Assembly: GCA_021234155.1 (NCBI GenBank)
Contig: JAJEKV010000166.1
Span: 945,142-1,009,141, forward strand
Length of the DNA: 64,000 nucleotides
Origin: Isoetes taiwanensis
Taxonomy: Eukaryota > Streptophyta > Lycopodiopsida > Isoetales > Isoetaceae
Direction of reading: 5' to 3'
Both the position numbers and the translations under genes were made by a program. The first letter of the stretch is position 1. Each line of letters begins with the position of its first letter. Below the pieces are notes generated by a model that saw nothing but the letters and a program-made list of their open reading frames with translations, did no database searches and was not told where the DNA came from. Below, piece by piece: positions 11,592 through 21,941 of the stretch.

Positions 11592-14500
11592 AGGTAGTTT
11601 ATTGGAACTTGAGAGGTATTAAGGATCCCCTGAAAAGGAAAAGGGCTCTCATTGCCCTTAAGAGATGAAGGCAGACATAATTCTGCTGCAGGATCATAGA
11701 CTTCCAGCTTTTGAGGCTTCAAAACTGGGTGGTTGGATTTTTCCCAATGGGGACTCCATTTGGGCCCCAGCAGATGGCACTAAAGGTGGGATTTGCATCA
11801 CTTGGACTGGTCTGAAAAAATTAGGTTCTTTTTCACACCCTTCAGGCAGGTGGCAGGTGGTTTTCTTGGAAATCGAGATGGAACAAGTTGGTATTATTAA
11901 TGTATATGCCTCAACCTCTCCTGAAGAAAGAGAAGAGCAGTGGAAGGATATGTCAGATTGGTTGCAAGGACAGAACATCAACAATTGGATACTAAGTGGG
12001 GATTTTAATAGTACCCCATCTTGGGAACAAAAGGCTGGCAAAAAGTTGAATATGTCAAGAGGTGAAAGGTTAATGGGAAAAATTAACTCACGTTTCATAT
12101 ACCATGCTCCCTCTTCTTCACATGCATATTCTTGGAGCAATAAAAGGAAGGGATTGGACAGGGGTGTATTGCCTATTGGATAGATATTATACCAATACAT
12201 CTACTCTTGCGGGATGGGATAACTGACCATATCCAATGATTGTAGCAATTCCATTTCTGATCACTATCCCGAGATCTTGGACACAGGTTATCTGCCTCAA
12301 AACAAACCTACTGATATCCCATTTAAGTTTAATAACAACCTCTTGAGTAACAAAGTCTTCTGTGATGATTTCACTCGATTTCTGACTCCCTCATGGCTAT
12401 AAATGTAAGTGGATCTATGAAGGAATTCATCAATAGGATCAAACAGGATCAAAAATTGGATTAAGGATGGGGTAAGGAATGGAAAAGGAAAAAGAAACGG
12501 GGAGAAAAGAGAAGTTTATTTGGAAATGAAAGAGGTTAGACAAAAACTCTTTATGGATAAGTCCAATATGCTTCTACAACAGAGAGGAAATTCTAGAAAG
12601 GAAGGTTAAACGAGGCAAAGAGTTTGGCAATAAAAATAGAGGCACAGATGTTAATTTGATGGATGATTGCAGCTCTAAATTTTTCTTTAGAGCTGCCAAG
12701 AGTAGGATTATGAACAATGGGATAGTCTCAATAGTGGATGACAGTCAACTTGAGCTGTCCAAACAGGAAGATATTCAAAAGTTGTTCTATAATAAGTACA
12801 AGGAGTTGTTTGCAGCCATAAACATCGATAATTGTTGCATGGATGAGTTCTTCAGCTCTCTTGGCCCTAAAGATATGATGATTGAAGATGGTCAGCTCCT
12901 GGCGGTTCCTCTTAAAGCTGAAATTCAGGAGACATAAAAGAGTATGGCCCATGGAAAAAGCCCAGGGCCAGATGGATGTTTACCCCGCAATTCTATGAGC
13001 ATTTATTGGGAATAATGTCCAAAGACCTTATAACCTTTATGCGAGGGGGTGCATGGCAAAATTTGAGAAGTTGCACCACTATCAATCTTTGGAGCTCATT
13101 GCTTTAGTCCCTAAGATTGATAAGCACATGCTACATTTTCAGGCTGGAGGCCAATATCTTTGACCAACGTGACATATAAAATCATAGCCAAGATTTTGCC
13201 AGCAAAGTTGAAGAAAATTTTAATGGTAAAGATCAATCAAGTCCAATCGTGGTTTTTACGGGGAGAAGCATCCTTGATAATTTCATTGGTGCATATGAAG
13301 GACTGCATTGGAATAGAATTTCTAGTCAAGAAGCTAGACTTTAAAAGGGCTTATGATACAATAGGCGGGGTTTTCTCTACAAGGCCATGTCTCGGATGGG
13401 ATTTTTGGGAGGCGTTGTAAAAAGATAGGGTTTAATGTTGCAGGGTTGCTTTCGGAGTTTGGTTAATGGCTCTCCCTCCCCCTTCTTTGAATGCAAAAAG
13501 AGGAGTGAGAGCGGGGCTGCCCTCACGGTCCCCCCTATCTTTTCTTGATAGTTGCGAGATGGTAACGAAACTATTCTGAAATTACATGAGAACAACAAGA
13601 TCAATTGCTTAAAGCTTCACGGGGAAACAAATGATACCACATGCATTATGCGGTGACACGCTGTGTTGTGTTTTAAAAAATCGGGGGACTACATCCAAAA
13701 TTTCCTTGCTGCCATGGACAGTGGTTTGGGAAAAGCCTGGGGAGTGGTACTAAATAAGGAAAAAGTGTGCAATTATCTCCTCTAGCCCGGAGGACTATAT
13801 TGAAGGGATCAAAGTTTGTGGTTGTCGGTCGGCCACCAAACTATTAGGACTACCTACGGCCCTTAATATGAGTCTACATGGCTTATAGGAGCCAATAGTT
13901 ACCAAAATTAAAAAAGAAGTTAAAGATGTATCCTAAGACTCTCTCTTTGGCTGGTCAGTGGGGATAGTAAACGGTGTTATTGCAGTTCTCATGTGTTTTT
14001 TCTCATCAGCAATAATAGCGGACAAAAAAAGCTATCGGGAAATGGAGGCTTCATTATGAAAAAATTCATCACGGCAAAGGTGCCCATATGGTGGCTGGCG
14101 ATTTGGCCCTTCCTAGAAAAAAAGGGAGGTTTGGGATGTAAGGACTTGTTCCTGCCGGGCACAAGTCTTAGCAGCAAAACTAGTGTGGAGATCTCGACTT
14201 CTTCATCAAAAGTCCCCTTTATTCACCTAGTGAAAATATTGGATTGGGAAGACTTCTTTAGTGGGAAGCCCATCTACTCCTCATCACCTGCCTGATTCAG
14301 CTTTCTACCAACTCAATCCAAAGGGCACATACGCTATAATGAGGAGAGTCATCCAAGCACGGAACAAAGTGTCTCCAGATGCTTCAAAAGCCTATCCAAA
14401 GGAGAATGTTTCCGATGACTTTAGTTTCTTTGGCACCAAAGGCTAACAGATGAAGATGATGGATGTTTGGCTCTCAAACATCCTAAAAAATATAAGGAAT

Positions 14501-15600
14501 GGAAGCTCAAGGATCTTTGTCTTGTTGGCGATGCAGTGGAGGGGAAGCTTGGAGACCGTGGCGGAAATCTCGGCCTTGTGCAAGACCACGATTATTAGTG
14601 CAATAGAAACATATACAATGCTCTAACTTCGGCACCCAAGGAGTGGGGAAAAAAAAAGAGCTTAATTGGGCTTTGGATGGCAAAGGATACATAGTTTCGG
14701 GATCTACTCAATGCTTTTGAATTCTAATGGGACGAAAGTTGCTCACCAATGGGGCTGCTCGGACTTGAAGCTATTCTTTGCTATTAGGAAAGGCTGGAAT
14801 TCTGATGTGCAAGAAAGATTACCTTTTAGGATGGCTAGTTACGAATAAGAGCCTAAAGTCCAATGCTTACGAGCCAAATACAATGTCCAGCAATAGATAG
14901 TTGTCCCTTAGGTTGTGGCCAAGGTGGAATCTTCAAAAACATATCTTCATTTGTCCCCCGGCTTACACCCCTTTTGGAATTGGATTGGTGCCTATATTGG
15001 TGTCACTCAGAATCTGAGGATGATCTTTTTGTCTTCTTAGCAAATAGTTCCTCCTTTGCGGATCACGATCGGAACTATTTGCATGTGGGCGATTTGGAAG
15101 CATAGAAACAATGTGGCCATAAACCACTCTCCACGATCTAAATTCTTAAAACAATCCTTGACTTGGAACGGCCGATGCGGCTATGGCACATAGATTGTCC
15201 AAGGGCTCAACTATGATAAAAATGGATAAAATTTGGTTTCTTCGGGGGATTTTACTCGTTTTCACTTCTTACTTTAACAGAGTTTATCGATGTTGATAAC
15301 AGATTATCTGGTTAAGAAACATCACGGGGAGGCCATGTCGGAGAAGTCCCGGATAACACAAAGCCAATGTCATCAAGAGGTGCTTGGAAGCTCTCCTCCG
15401 GGTCAAAGCAGAAACTATTATGATTCGAAAACTTTAAAGCGTGTCTTGGATGAGAATATCGGCAATTCAAGCAAGAACTCAAACCTTACTTTCAAGATAA
15501 GCTCGGTATCTGTGAGGGGCCTTGAGATTCTGGATCCTTCATATATTCGGATGCTTTTCGCATATGGGGCAAGTTGGAGCTGGATTACACCTTAATAAGT
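11588..15600 (+). pseudogene. LINE ORF2 (APE-type endonuclease and reverse transcriptase)
   Basis: The start at 11588 gives MKVVYWNLRGIKDPLKRK, the canonical ORF2 opening (W-N-x-R-G-x-x). After a frameshift, 11665-12183 holds the endonuclease: ADIILLQDHRL, GGICITW, NVYAS, LSGDFNS and HAYSWSNKRKG. 12662-12937 is the pre-RT segment (KFFFRAAKSR, LFYNKYKELF). At about 12945 comes MAHGKSPGPDG, the RT entry motif, then NVTYKIIAKIL, DFKRAYDTI (about 13340) and a frameshifted QGCPLSPLL-like block (about 13490-13550). The expected xADD catalytic site near 13640 is not intact. Later blocks (13990-14290, 14240-14440) match the usual KGGLG connection region. The far C-terminus is poorly conserved. Confidence 0.8.
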
Positions 15601-15863
15601 ACACTGATCAAGCTTATGCGATTATAACTCTGGATGGAGTTATGGATGACTGAGATAGCTGCTGAATCCTGATATTTTGGTGATAATATTTCTTGTTTTT
15701 CTTTGGTTCATATATCCAAACAGTGTTCTAGTCTACTTAAACTAGCCTCCTCTCTCGGAGCCGATAGGCCATTTGTTTTAACTATGGCCTTATAACGAAA
15801 GTTACTCTCGATTTGTATTACTATGTACCTTTTGCATGTAATATAATATAATCATACGTTTCT

Positions 15864-15899
15864 CCAAAAAAAAAAACAAACAAACAAACAAACAAACAA
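15864..15899 (+). repeat. LINE 3' tail, poly(A) then (CAAA)n
   Basis: About eleven A residues are followed by six CAAA units. It closes the LINE and fits target-primed reverse transcription with tail expansion. Confidence 0.8.
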
Positions 15900-16109
15900 A
15901 TGCATTTTAGGGCAATTCAACATTTAGGGCAATTCAATATGAAGGCTTACACGTTTAGTATAGAACTTATTGTAACCACGTCTAGGAAGACCACCAAGGG
16001 GCAAATCATCCCACTTTGGTTTCTTTGCACTATTGAGTCACTCATACTACAAATACTAGGTTACACTGAAAAGACATTTTCTATTATTCTCGATTAAGTT
16101 ATATATGAC

Positions 16110-16545
16110 TATCTAAAATTGCTTATCTCAATCAATGGTATCGAGATGTACACATATGGGAGGAGAGATGGGGAATATCCCTACATCAATTACAGACTAC
16201 CCGATCTTGGTACTTTCGAGACCTAGTGCAAACTCGAGTTGTGAAGAAGCTTTGGACGAAACAAGGTTCACGTATGGTCACATACATCTCAGAAGTTAAT
16301 CCACTATTGGTGTACTCAGAACAAGATTACTTGAAAGCTCGAATCCCTAGACATCTAAAACAACACATAGCAAGATATAGAACGAGTTCCCACATTTGCA
16401 TGTGGAAACATGCGGGAGATGGTCAAAGACTCCAAAGAAAGAGATTTTTGCAAGGTATGCCCGGGTTGAACATAGTCAAGATGAGACTCATACATTCTTA
16501 TATTGCCCAACCTATCTTGAAGATTTGGGTTAGGTTCAACATATG
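16110..16545 (+). pseudogene. C-terminal zinc-knuckle fragment of an RT-like protein
   Basis: An open frame from 16226 reads HLKQHIARYRTSSHICMW. After frameshifts, FCKVCPG (about 16447) and then HSQDETHTFLYCPTYLEDL (about 16470-16526) follow. The pattern C-x2-C ... E-x-x-H-x-x-x-x-C-P resembles the Cys/His domain after the RT in many non-LTR elements and RT-derived plant proteins. It differs from the end of the neighbouring LINE, so it looks like a separate truncated insertion. What lies upstream of 16110 is unclear. Confidence 0.5.
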
Positions 16546-16708
16546 AGATATATCTTTTTTTCTTCTTTGTTAGAGCGGGATCCAATGATACTTGGTTTCT
16601 ATTTTAAAACTGTAGAAGCACACCGCTCTTTATTGCTGAAACTATGAACACAAATGTATGCTTTCCTCCATGACCTTTCAAGGTCCAAAGTGCGTGTGAT
16701 TAATTCAT

Positions 16709-16990
16709 ATTATTATTAGGGAAAAACTCAGAAATACCCTTATGTTTTGCTAAAATTAACAAAATGCCCCTAGTTTTGGGGGTATTTTTATGAAAATGAT
16801 CATAACTTTTTTGTGATGATCCAAATGAGAATGAGTCTTTCAGATATATTGTAGAAGAGGTTGAGATCTTTCCATGAAAGTTAACATCTCTCTGAATCGG
16901 ATTCGAAATCTCAAGTTATGGTCTAAATAAATCCCTCTGAAATTTCTACAATTTTCTTGTGTAAGTCAAGTATTTAATTAAAGTGGGTCT
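16709..16990 (+). repeat. Dispersed repeat, copy 1 (about 280 bp)
   Basis: This starts at TATTATTAGGGAAAAACTC and ends near ATTTAATTAAAGTGGGTC. The same sequence occurs inverted at 38809-39058, including the shared stretch ACAAAATGCCCCTAGTTTTG. Both copies lose similarity at the AAAGTGGGTC end. It may be the terminal part of a DNA transposon, but no terminal inverted repeat or transposase is attached. Confidence 0.8.
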
Positions 16991-17790
16991 CATTCCATTC
17001 CACTTTTTTTTCCTCTGTTATTTTACACAAAAGGAGAGCTCAGGCTTCAAAGCTGTCCTTAATTCAAATATTTGTCTCTAGTGTGGTTCCGAGCTTTCTC
17101 CCAGTTTTCTCGGATAGCGAGTCGAGAACAAGAACAATACAACTCAAACAAAGGAAATTCATTACAGATTGAAACCAAAGTTCTAGTTGAAAAAGAATTT
17201 TTATTAATAAATTGAATAGGTACAATGTATTTTACATCGGACCCTTGAGAGACCATAAGGCGGTCTTCTTTGTCCTCTGATTACATTATCGTAGTAGGTG
17301 GTCCATCTTAGGGGTTAAATTGGGGGCTTCTTCATGCCGTCTGTATAAGCCTTGGGGGCAACTTTGAAGAGTGTGGAATGCCTCACGAGGAGGTGCCTCT
17401 CGAGCCCCCGCCGGTGACACGCCCACCCAACTTCTCCACTCTCCTCCATCGGCTTTTCATCGAATATGATCCTTCTCCAACCTCCCCCCGGATGTTATGC
17501 AATGCTTGCAAGATGCTTTGAGCTTTTGGATCTCAAATTTCTTCCCTCTTCTTTATCCCCGTGTGCATATAGCGTGCATTCACGAGCAACCTTATCCCAA
17601 AGCCCCGTGTAAGAGTGTAGGGTGAGCGGGATGCGTGCCCGAACGGTATCTCTCGCCACCTTGAGGGGATCTATGCCGCTGGAGCGGTCTGTATTGCTGG
17701 CGAATGGGATGCATGTTGGTGCCGGGATGCGTTGCGAACCACGGAGCAAGGAGAGTCTCTGATTAACAATTACGGTGCCATTAGTCAAAA
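16991..17790. other. Unassigned stretch before the palindrome-rich locus
   Basis: No recognised gene. Minus-strand open frames at 17059-17256 and 17495-17788 have no motif I know. A degenerate copy of the 22-bp palindrome is at 17107-17128 (TTCTCGGATAGCGAGTCGAG core), so the palindrome family reaches slightly beyond the main locus. The GC-rich segment 17290-17720 might be a 3' exon or untranslated region of the minus-strand locus. Confidence 0.35.
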
Positions 17791-17799
17791 GCGAAAAAG

Positions 17800-18165
17800 A
17801 GTGGTGAATTCAAAAATACATTCATTCCATATAAATCGCATCCAATCCTGCGTGGCAAGTAGTGCCTTTCTCGACTCGCGAAGTCGAGAAAGCCGAAAAA
17901 AGAATCAAAGTACAACCATTTTCATTAGAATATGGCTGCATCCAATCACACACGGAAGCATACAAATGGTCTCGTCAACGAGACAAGCAATGCCTTTCGA
18001 CTCGCGAGTGAAAGGGGCCAATTTAACAATGTACAGCCATTATAGAATATGGATGCATCGAGTCACACAAACAAACATACACATGGTTTCATCAATAGGA
18101 CAAGCATGCCTTTCTCGACTCGCGAGTCGAGAAAGCCAGCGAAAACTCAATGTACAAGTATATTC
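17800..18165. repeat. Three-unit tandem array, about 123 bp per unit, each with one palindrome
   Basis: Three diverged units are recognised by shared blocks (ATCCAATC/ATCGAGTCACAC, CATACA..ATGGT, GGACAAGCA, TGCCTTTC). Each ends in a copy of the palindrome, at 17868, about 17993 and 18112. The spacing is about 125 and 119 bp. The array lies just downstream of the stop codon of the minus-strand FCP1-like segment, in what would be its 3' untranslated region. Confidence 0.65.
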
Positions 18166-18237
18166 ATTACAAAATATAGTATATTTCTTCACGTTTCTTT
18201 ACAAAATTTACACAACTCGACTATCTGAAAGCAGAGG

Positions 18238-19100
18238 TCACTCTTCTTGATCACCATAATATTTGTCGTCCATAGCTTTCATGATCGCGCTGGTCTCTGG
18301 ATCGACCTGCTTGAGGTTCGGATAGTTCCTGATCACATTGGCCACAAGAATGGCAAACAGGGATTCTGCCAACACAGGAACGAGATTGAAAGACAACCAC
18401 CTATCCGTTTCATACTCTTCTGGACGATAAGTCTTGGCAATGATTGTATTTTGCGAGTTATGATAGCACTTGTAGGCGGACTATGATCAGCGTGTTGTGT
18501 TTGTTAAAGTCTGGGAATTGTTCATAAACCCTGTCCAGCCTTTTCACCATAATAGGCTTCCCCTTTGTGATGGGTTTGGATCGAGGTCGACACATGCTCG
18601 ACCCTTTGTTTCCCCAAACAAACTTGAACTTCAAAACTGGAAGGCCGATAACACTAAGGACATTGACAATATTTTTCTTTGCTATACAAGACCATATGGC
18701 CACTTCGAATCCCCATTCCAGGTACCATTCAACAATTTCCTTTGCTTTAGGCCGAGGATACACGATTTTAGACCCGCCAGCCGGCATCCGCAAGGTGTTA
18801 AGCTTCGGACGTCTTTATCGTGGTATCTTTGCGGCTAATACTCCATTGACGTCAAATATTACAAGCTTGGTGGGACCCGTTGGATCCCAGTTGGAGTTTA
18901 GCTCTGACCAGATTTCCCCTTGATCGGGATCCATATGCGGGATCATTATTTTTTCAGGTCCTTTCTTCTTTGTCGACTTGTCTTGCTCTTGATTGTCTTT
19001 TTTGAAAGCAGTATCCTCCTCGTGATGTGAACCGCCACCAGATCCTTGTGAAATTGACAATGATCCGGACTCGTTGCGATTGATGTCCTTGGAATGATGA
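18238..19100 (-). pseudogene. FCP1/NIF-type HAD-like phosphatase domain, broken
   Basis: The minus strand reads a charged linker (about 19080-18880), then WDPTGPTKLVIFDVNGVLA (about 18890-18835), which is HAD motif I in the DxNGxL form seen in some plant FCP1-like proteins. After an in-frame TAA comes MPAGGSKIVYPRPKAKEIV and WGFEVAIWSC (HAD motif II region; 18795-18690). Then KPIMVKRLDRVYEQFPDFN precedes NTLII (about 18490). The frame shifts there, and SAYKCYHNSQNTIIAKTYRP through MDDKYYGDQEE and a TGA at 18238 complete a normal FCP1-like C-terminus. Against the family pattern (LIIDDSxxK), about five bases are missing exactly at the acidic DD motif. The stop plus the deletion point to a pseudogene, or to assembly error. 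Confidence 0.78.
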
Positions 19101-19221
19101 AAGACGTCAGATAGAAAACGTTTTCTCGACTCGCGAGTCGAGAATGGAAAAAGTAAAAGTCTCGAAGGGTTTCTCGACTCGCGAATTAGAAACACCAAAA
19201 AAAAGTGAACTCACCTCAATC

Positions 19222-20815
19222 TCAGATTCTCCAGAATTTGGTCTGCAACATTCTTGTCTAAACCTTGGACATTGTCTTCTCCGTCGTCTTTATCTCCCTG
19301 GCTGTCATCTTGTCTTTGTCATCATCGTCCTTACTGCTTCCAGCTGTCTTCCTCCCTTTGAAATGCTCATGAAGCAGGTCCAGGTATGTCCGAATGGTTT
19401 CAACCATGTCTTTATTCCCAACCATGGATATTGGTTTCATTTCATACAGCATAGCCCCCTGAGAGAACAGGCCATTCATGTACCACTCACACACAATCTG
19501 ATCTTCCTCGACCAAGTTGGTTATGAAGTACTTGATACTTCTTGGCCGAATAGAAATCTATGTATTGGACCTGTCGCACCATCAGTGCTGACTTTGTCCA
19601 TCAATGGCACATCCTCCATAAATCTGCCGCCCTTCCAGGGTTCCATCTGCTCTTGAGAAATCATGAACTTGTCGAGATAGTAGTGTTCCCTAGACCACCA
19701 CTTGTCAAGGTCTGCAGCCGATCTTGAAACCAAAACCAAAACTATATTGGCAAAACTTGGTGCCTTCGGCAGGCCAAGTCTACACTCATGTCCTAGTTCA
19801 TAAATAGAATACAAGATCTTGTTGGTGAAGTTAATATCGGTACCCCATTGTGACACAAAATAGTTATGTCGATTGCTTGGCATGCAAAAGATAAGGAAAC
19901 CGAAAGTATCCCAGCTCGGTCATGTCCAAACACGTCTTGTACCACTGCTCAATGTCAGTCTTTTCATAAAATGGGGTGGGGTCTTCGATCATATTCATGG
20001 CAAGTGCCACGGGCCCAGGTGCAGTTCTAGACCACCAAACCCCTTGTGTCCCAAGGTTACCGAATGGAGGGAGCTATCATCGGTCTTAAATGGGACCACC
20101 GAATCCAAGCTTCCTCTTCAAATTGCCATAACACGTTCAGGAAGGGAGGGTTTTGGCGTTACGCTTTAGCTTGTGTTGATGTAGGGTTGACATACGGTTC
20201 AACTCCTTCATGTCTTCCTCATCAGCGCAGCCTTCTCCTTATAATAATCAAAATCATGGTACGCATTGGAGGCAACATTGCGAAACTTCGGATGCCTTCT
20301 TCCAACGCCGCCGTCTCTTTAGGATTGTGCGTAATCCTTTAGATCCTGCATTTTTGAACTTCTACTTTTCCTTAGGGATTGTTCCATCGAGGATTACGCC
20401 TGTAGATCCAGCGTTTCCTTTGTCGGCCGGGCCACGTATCCTTTTTCATAAATTGTTTGTCGAACAGCGTTGGGTCCAGCCTAGTTGGCAATTCTCCATT
20501 GCTGTCCTTAAGCTTGTCTCTTGTCCATTGAGCCCATATCTCAGTCCATTTCTTCCGGGCGCCTCGGTGCTAAGAATGAGGTCATATTGGTCGATAGAGA
20601 TTCCCTGCCCTTTCTTGGTGTTCTCTTCTTCTTCTCCTCTTCATCCTCTCCCTCATCATCTTCCTGGCCTTCGAGAAGAACATATCTGCAGAGTTTCTCA
20701 AAGGTTTCCACTTATCCGGGGAGCCCTCGCTTTCCTTTAGGACGCCGAGGACAACCCAATGCTTTCCATCATTGTTAGAGCATGTATGATCTGGCGAGGG
20801 ATGGGATCGTGATTC
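19222..20815 (-). pseudogene. Middle part of the composite locus, unrecognised protein
   Basis: Several minus-strand blocks have good codon texture but no family I can name with confidence: KHWVVLGVLKESEGSPDKW and NSADMFFSKARKMM (20760-20650), IEDPTPFYEKTDIEQWYKTC and MTELGYFRFPYLL (about 19990-19900), ELGHECRLGLPKAPSFANIV (about 19800-19740), KWWSREHYYLDKF (about 19700), and EEDQIVCEWYMNGLFSQGAM with TIRTYLDLLHEHFKG (19510-19365). The EWYMNGLFSxGAMLY and NKDMVETIRTYL parts faintly recall the end of DNA-methylase-like proteins that follow ParB domains; this is only a hypothesis. A consensus-like 5' splice site (GAG|GTGAGT, at about 19222) ends the block. Frameshifts occur, for example near 19310. 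Confidence 0.5.
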
Positions 20816-20890
20816 ATTGAAATGTCACAATGTCGAGCATGAAAGTATCTCTAACACCAAGGAAACAATAAATAGGAGGATGCAGGGGGT

Positions 20891-21482
20891 TTCTCGACTT
20901 GCGAGTCGAGAATACCCACAGGAGAGGAGAAAACATAGGAGAGACAAGGCCAGAGCGAAAGCACCACTCATTCCCAAATCCTTGCTTGCCCCGCCTCTTC
21001 GAACGATGCAACTTAGGATATAAACTAAGCGACATTACCGTAGAGGCTGGGGAAAGAAAGACTCGAAGGCTCGATGCTTTCACTCTTCAACCATTAATCT
21101 CTAATGTTCTCTCTATTACCCCTCGGTTTCTCGACTTCATGCCCGGGAAAGTCAAGGAACCTGAGAGAGGAGAAGATTCAAGGGACTTTCTCCACTTCGT
21201 GAGTCGAGAATACCTGAGGAGAGGAGAGAACATAGAGAGTGAAGGCGAGGCGAAAGCAATCACATTCCCAAATCCTTGCTTGCCCCAACGATGCAACTTA
21301 GGAAATAAACTAGGCGACATTGCCCGAAGAGGCGGGGGAAGAAAGGATGGGAAGGCTCGATGCTTTCACTCGTCAACCATTAATCTCTTATGTTCTCTCT
21401 ATTGCCACAGGGTATCTCGACTTCATGAATGAGAAAGTCGAGGAGCACAGAGGGAAAAGCATGAAAAAGGACTTTCTCGACC
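20891..21482. repeat. Tandem duplication, period about 294 bp, inside the composite locus
   Basis: TTCCCAAATCCTTGCTTGCC occurs at 20971 and 21265. CGATGCAACTTAGGA, CTCGATGCTTTCACTC and CAACCATTAATCTCT repeat in the same order. Each unit starts at a palindrome copy (20891 and 21188), and further degraded palindromes sit inside. It probably lies in an intron of the minus-strand locus. Confidence 0.85.
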
Positions 21483-21589
21483 CTTCATACTTTACTTTTC
21501 TTTACTTCTCTGGGGTTTCTCGACTCGAGTGAAAAGCGAAGAGGAACAGAGGAAAACGGAGGATCGCGGGGGCTTTCGACTCAGCGAGT

Positions 21590-21941
21590 CGAAAACCCCG
21601 AACGATAATTTACCTTGGTAGTTGGCACTTGCTGCTGTTGTGTTCGGGCGTGGGCTAATACCGGGCGAGCTCGTTGGTGGCGTGTCCGTGAAAAGAACTT
21701 CTGCACTCGTTTGGAATATCCGCCCCTGATCCTTGCGGCACTTCCTTTTTCGTCTACAATACTTGCACTGCCCTCACTGAATGCTGGCCTTCCACAACCC
21801 AAAACCTAACGTCTTTTCCCCTGGTCTTCTCGGACTTCCAAATTGCCAACTCACGGCCGATCAATAATGGTATGACATCCGGCAGGCATTGGATCTCAGC
21901 GGGATGTCGCACCATCAAGTTCGAGAATCTCCGGCATGTGT
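21590..21941 (-). pseudogene. ParB-like segment, 3' part (left of the LTR insertion)
   Basis: The minus strand reads RRFSNLMVRHPAEIQCLPD, VIPLLIGRELAIWKSEKTRG and RFWVVEGQHSVRAVQVL (about 21935-21770). The block V-x-G-Q-H-S/R within a preceding I/V-P-L context is the hallmark of ParB/sulfiredoxin-fold nuclease-like domains (GxxR/H...S). The coding side continues on the far side of the chromovirus, at 33428. After removing the 11.48-kb insertion and one TGTGT copy, the two halves join within FNPAHMPEIL. The frame is lost shortly after the joint. A stop follows VQVL. Confidence 0.55.

Larger units (their letters stand above)
10040..15899 (+). mobile_element. LINE (non-LTR retrotransposon), degenerate full-length copy
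   Basis: The order is ORF1 (DUF4283-like plus a basic region), ORF2 (endonuclease, reverse transcriptase, C-terminal region), a 3' untranslated part and an A-rich tail with (CAAA)n. The 5' end is set just upstream of the first ORF1 homology and is approximate. Both ORFs are broken by frameshifts and stops. The architecture fits plant L1-type LINEs. I could not identify a convincing target-site duplication; the bases right after the tail contain TTTAGGGCAATTCAA twice in tandem (15905-15938). Confidence 0.85.
17868..21594. repeat. Palindrome family, cluster 1 (half-site TTCTCGACTCG + reverse complement)
   Basis: The 22-bp perfect palindrome is intact at 18112-18133 and 19123-19144. It is near-intact at 17868-17890 (one inserted A), 20891-20912 (one mismatch) and 21574-21594 (the ends are altered). 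Degraded copies are at about 17995, 19171, 21127, 21188, 21415, 21473 and 21517. The centre is TCGCGA. Many changes are C/G to T/A at CpG, as expected for methylated DNA. Copies fall both in likely introns or untranslated sequence and next to coding blocks of the minus-strand locus. Confidence 0.9.

Noticed and set aside
11694-12200. 168-codon minus-strand open frame
   Set aside because: It lies antisense to the LINE endonuclease, which has clear motifs on the plus strand.
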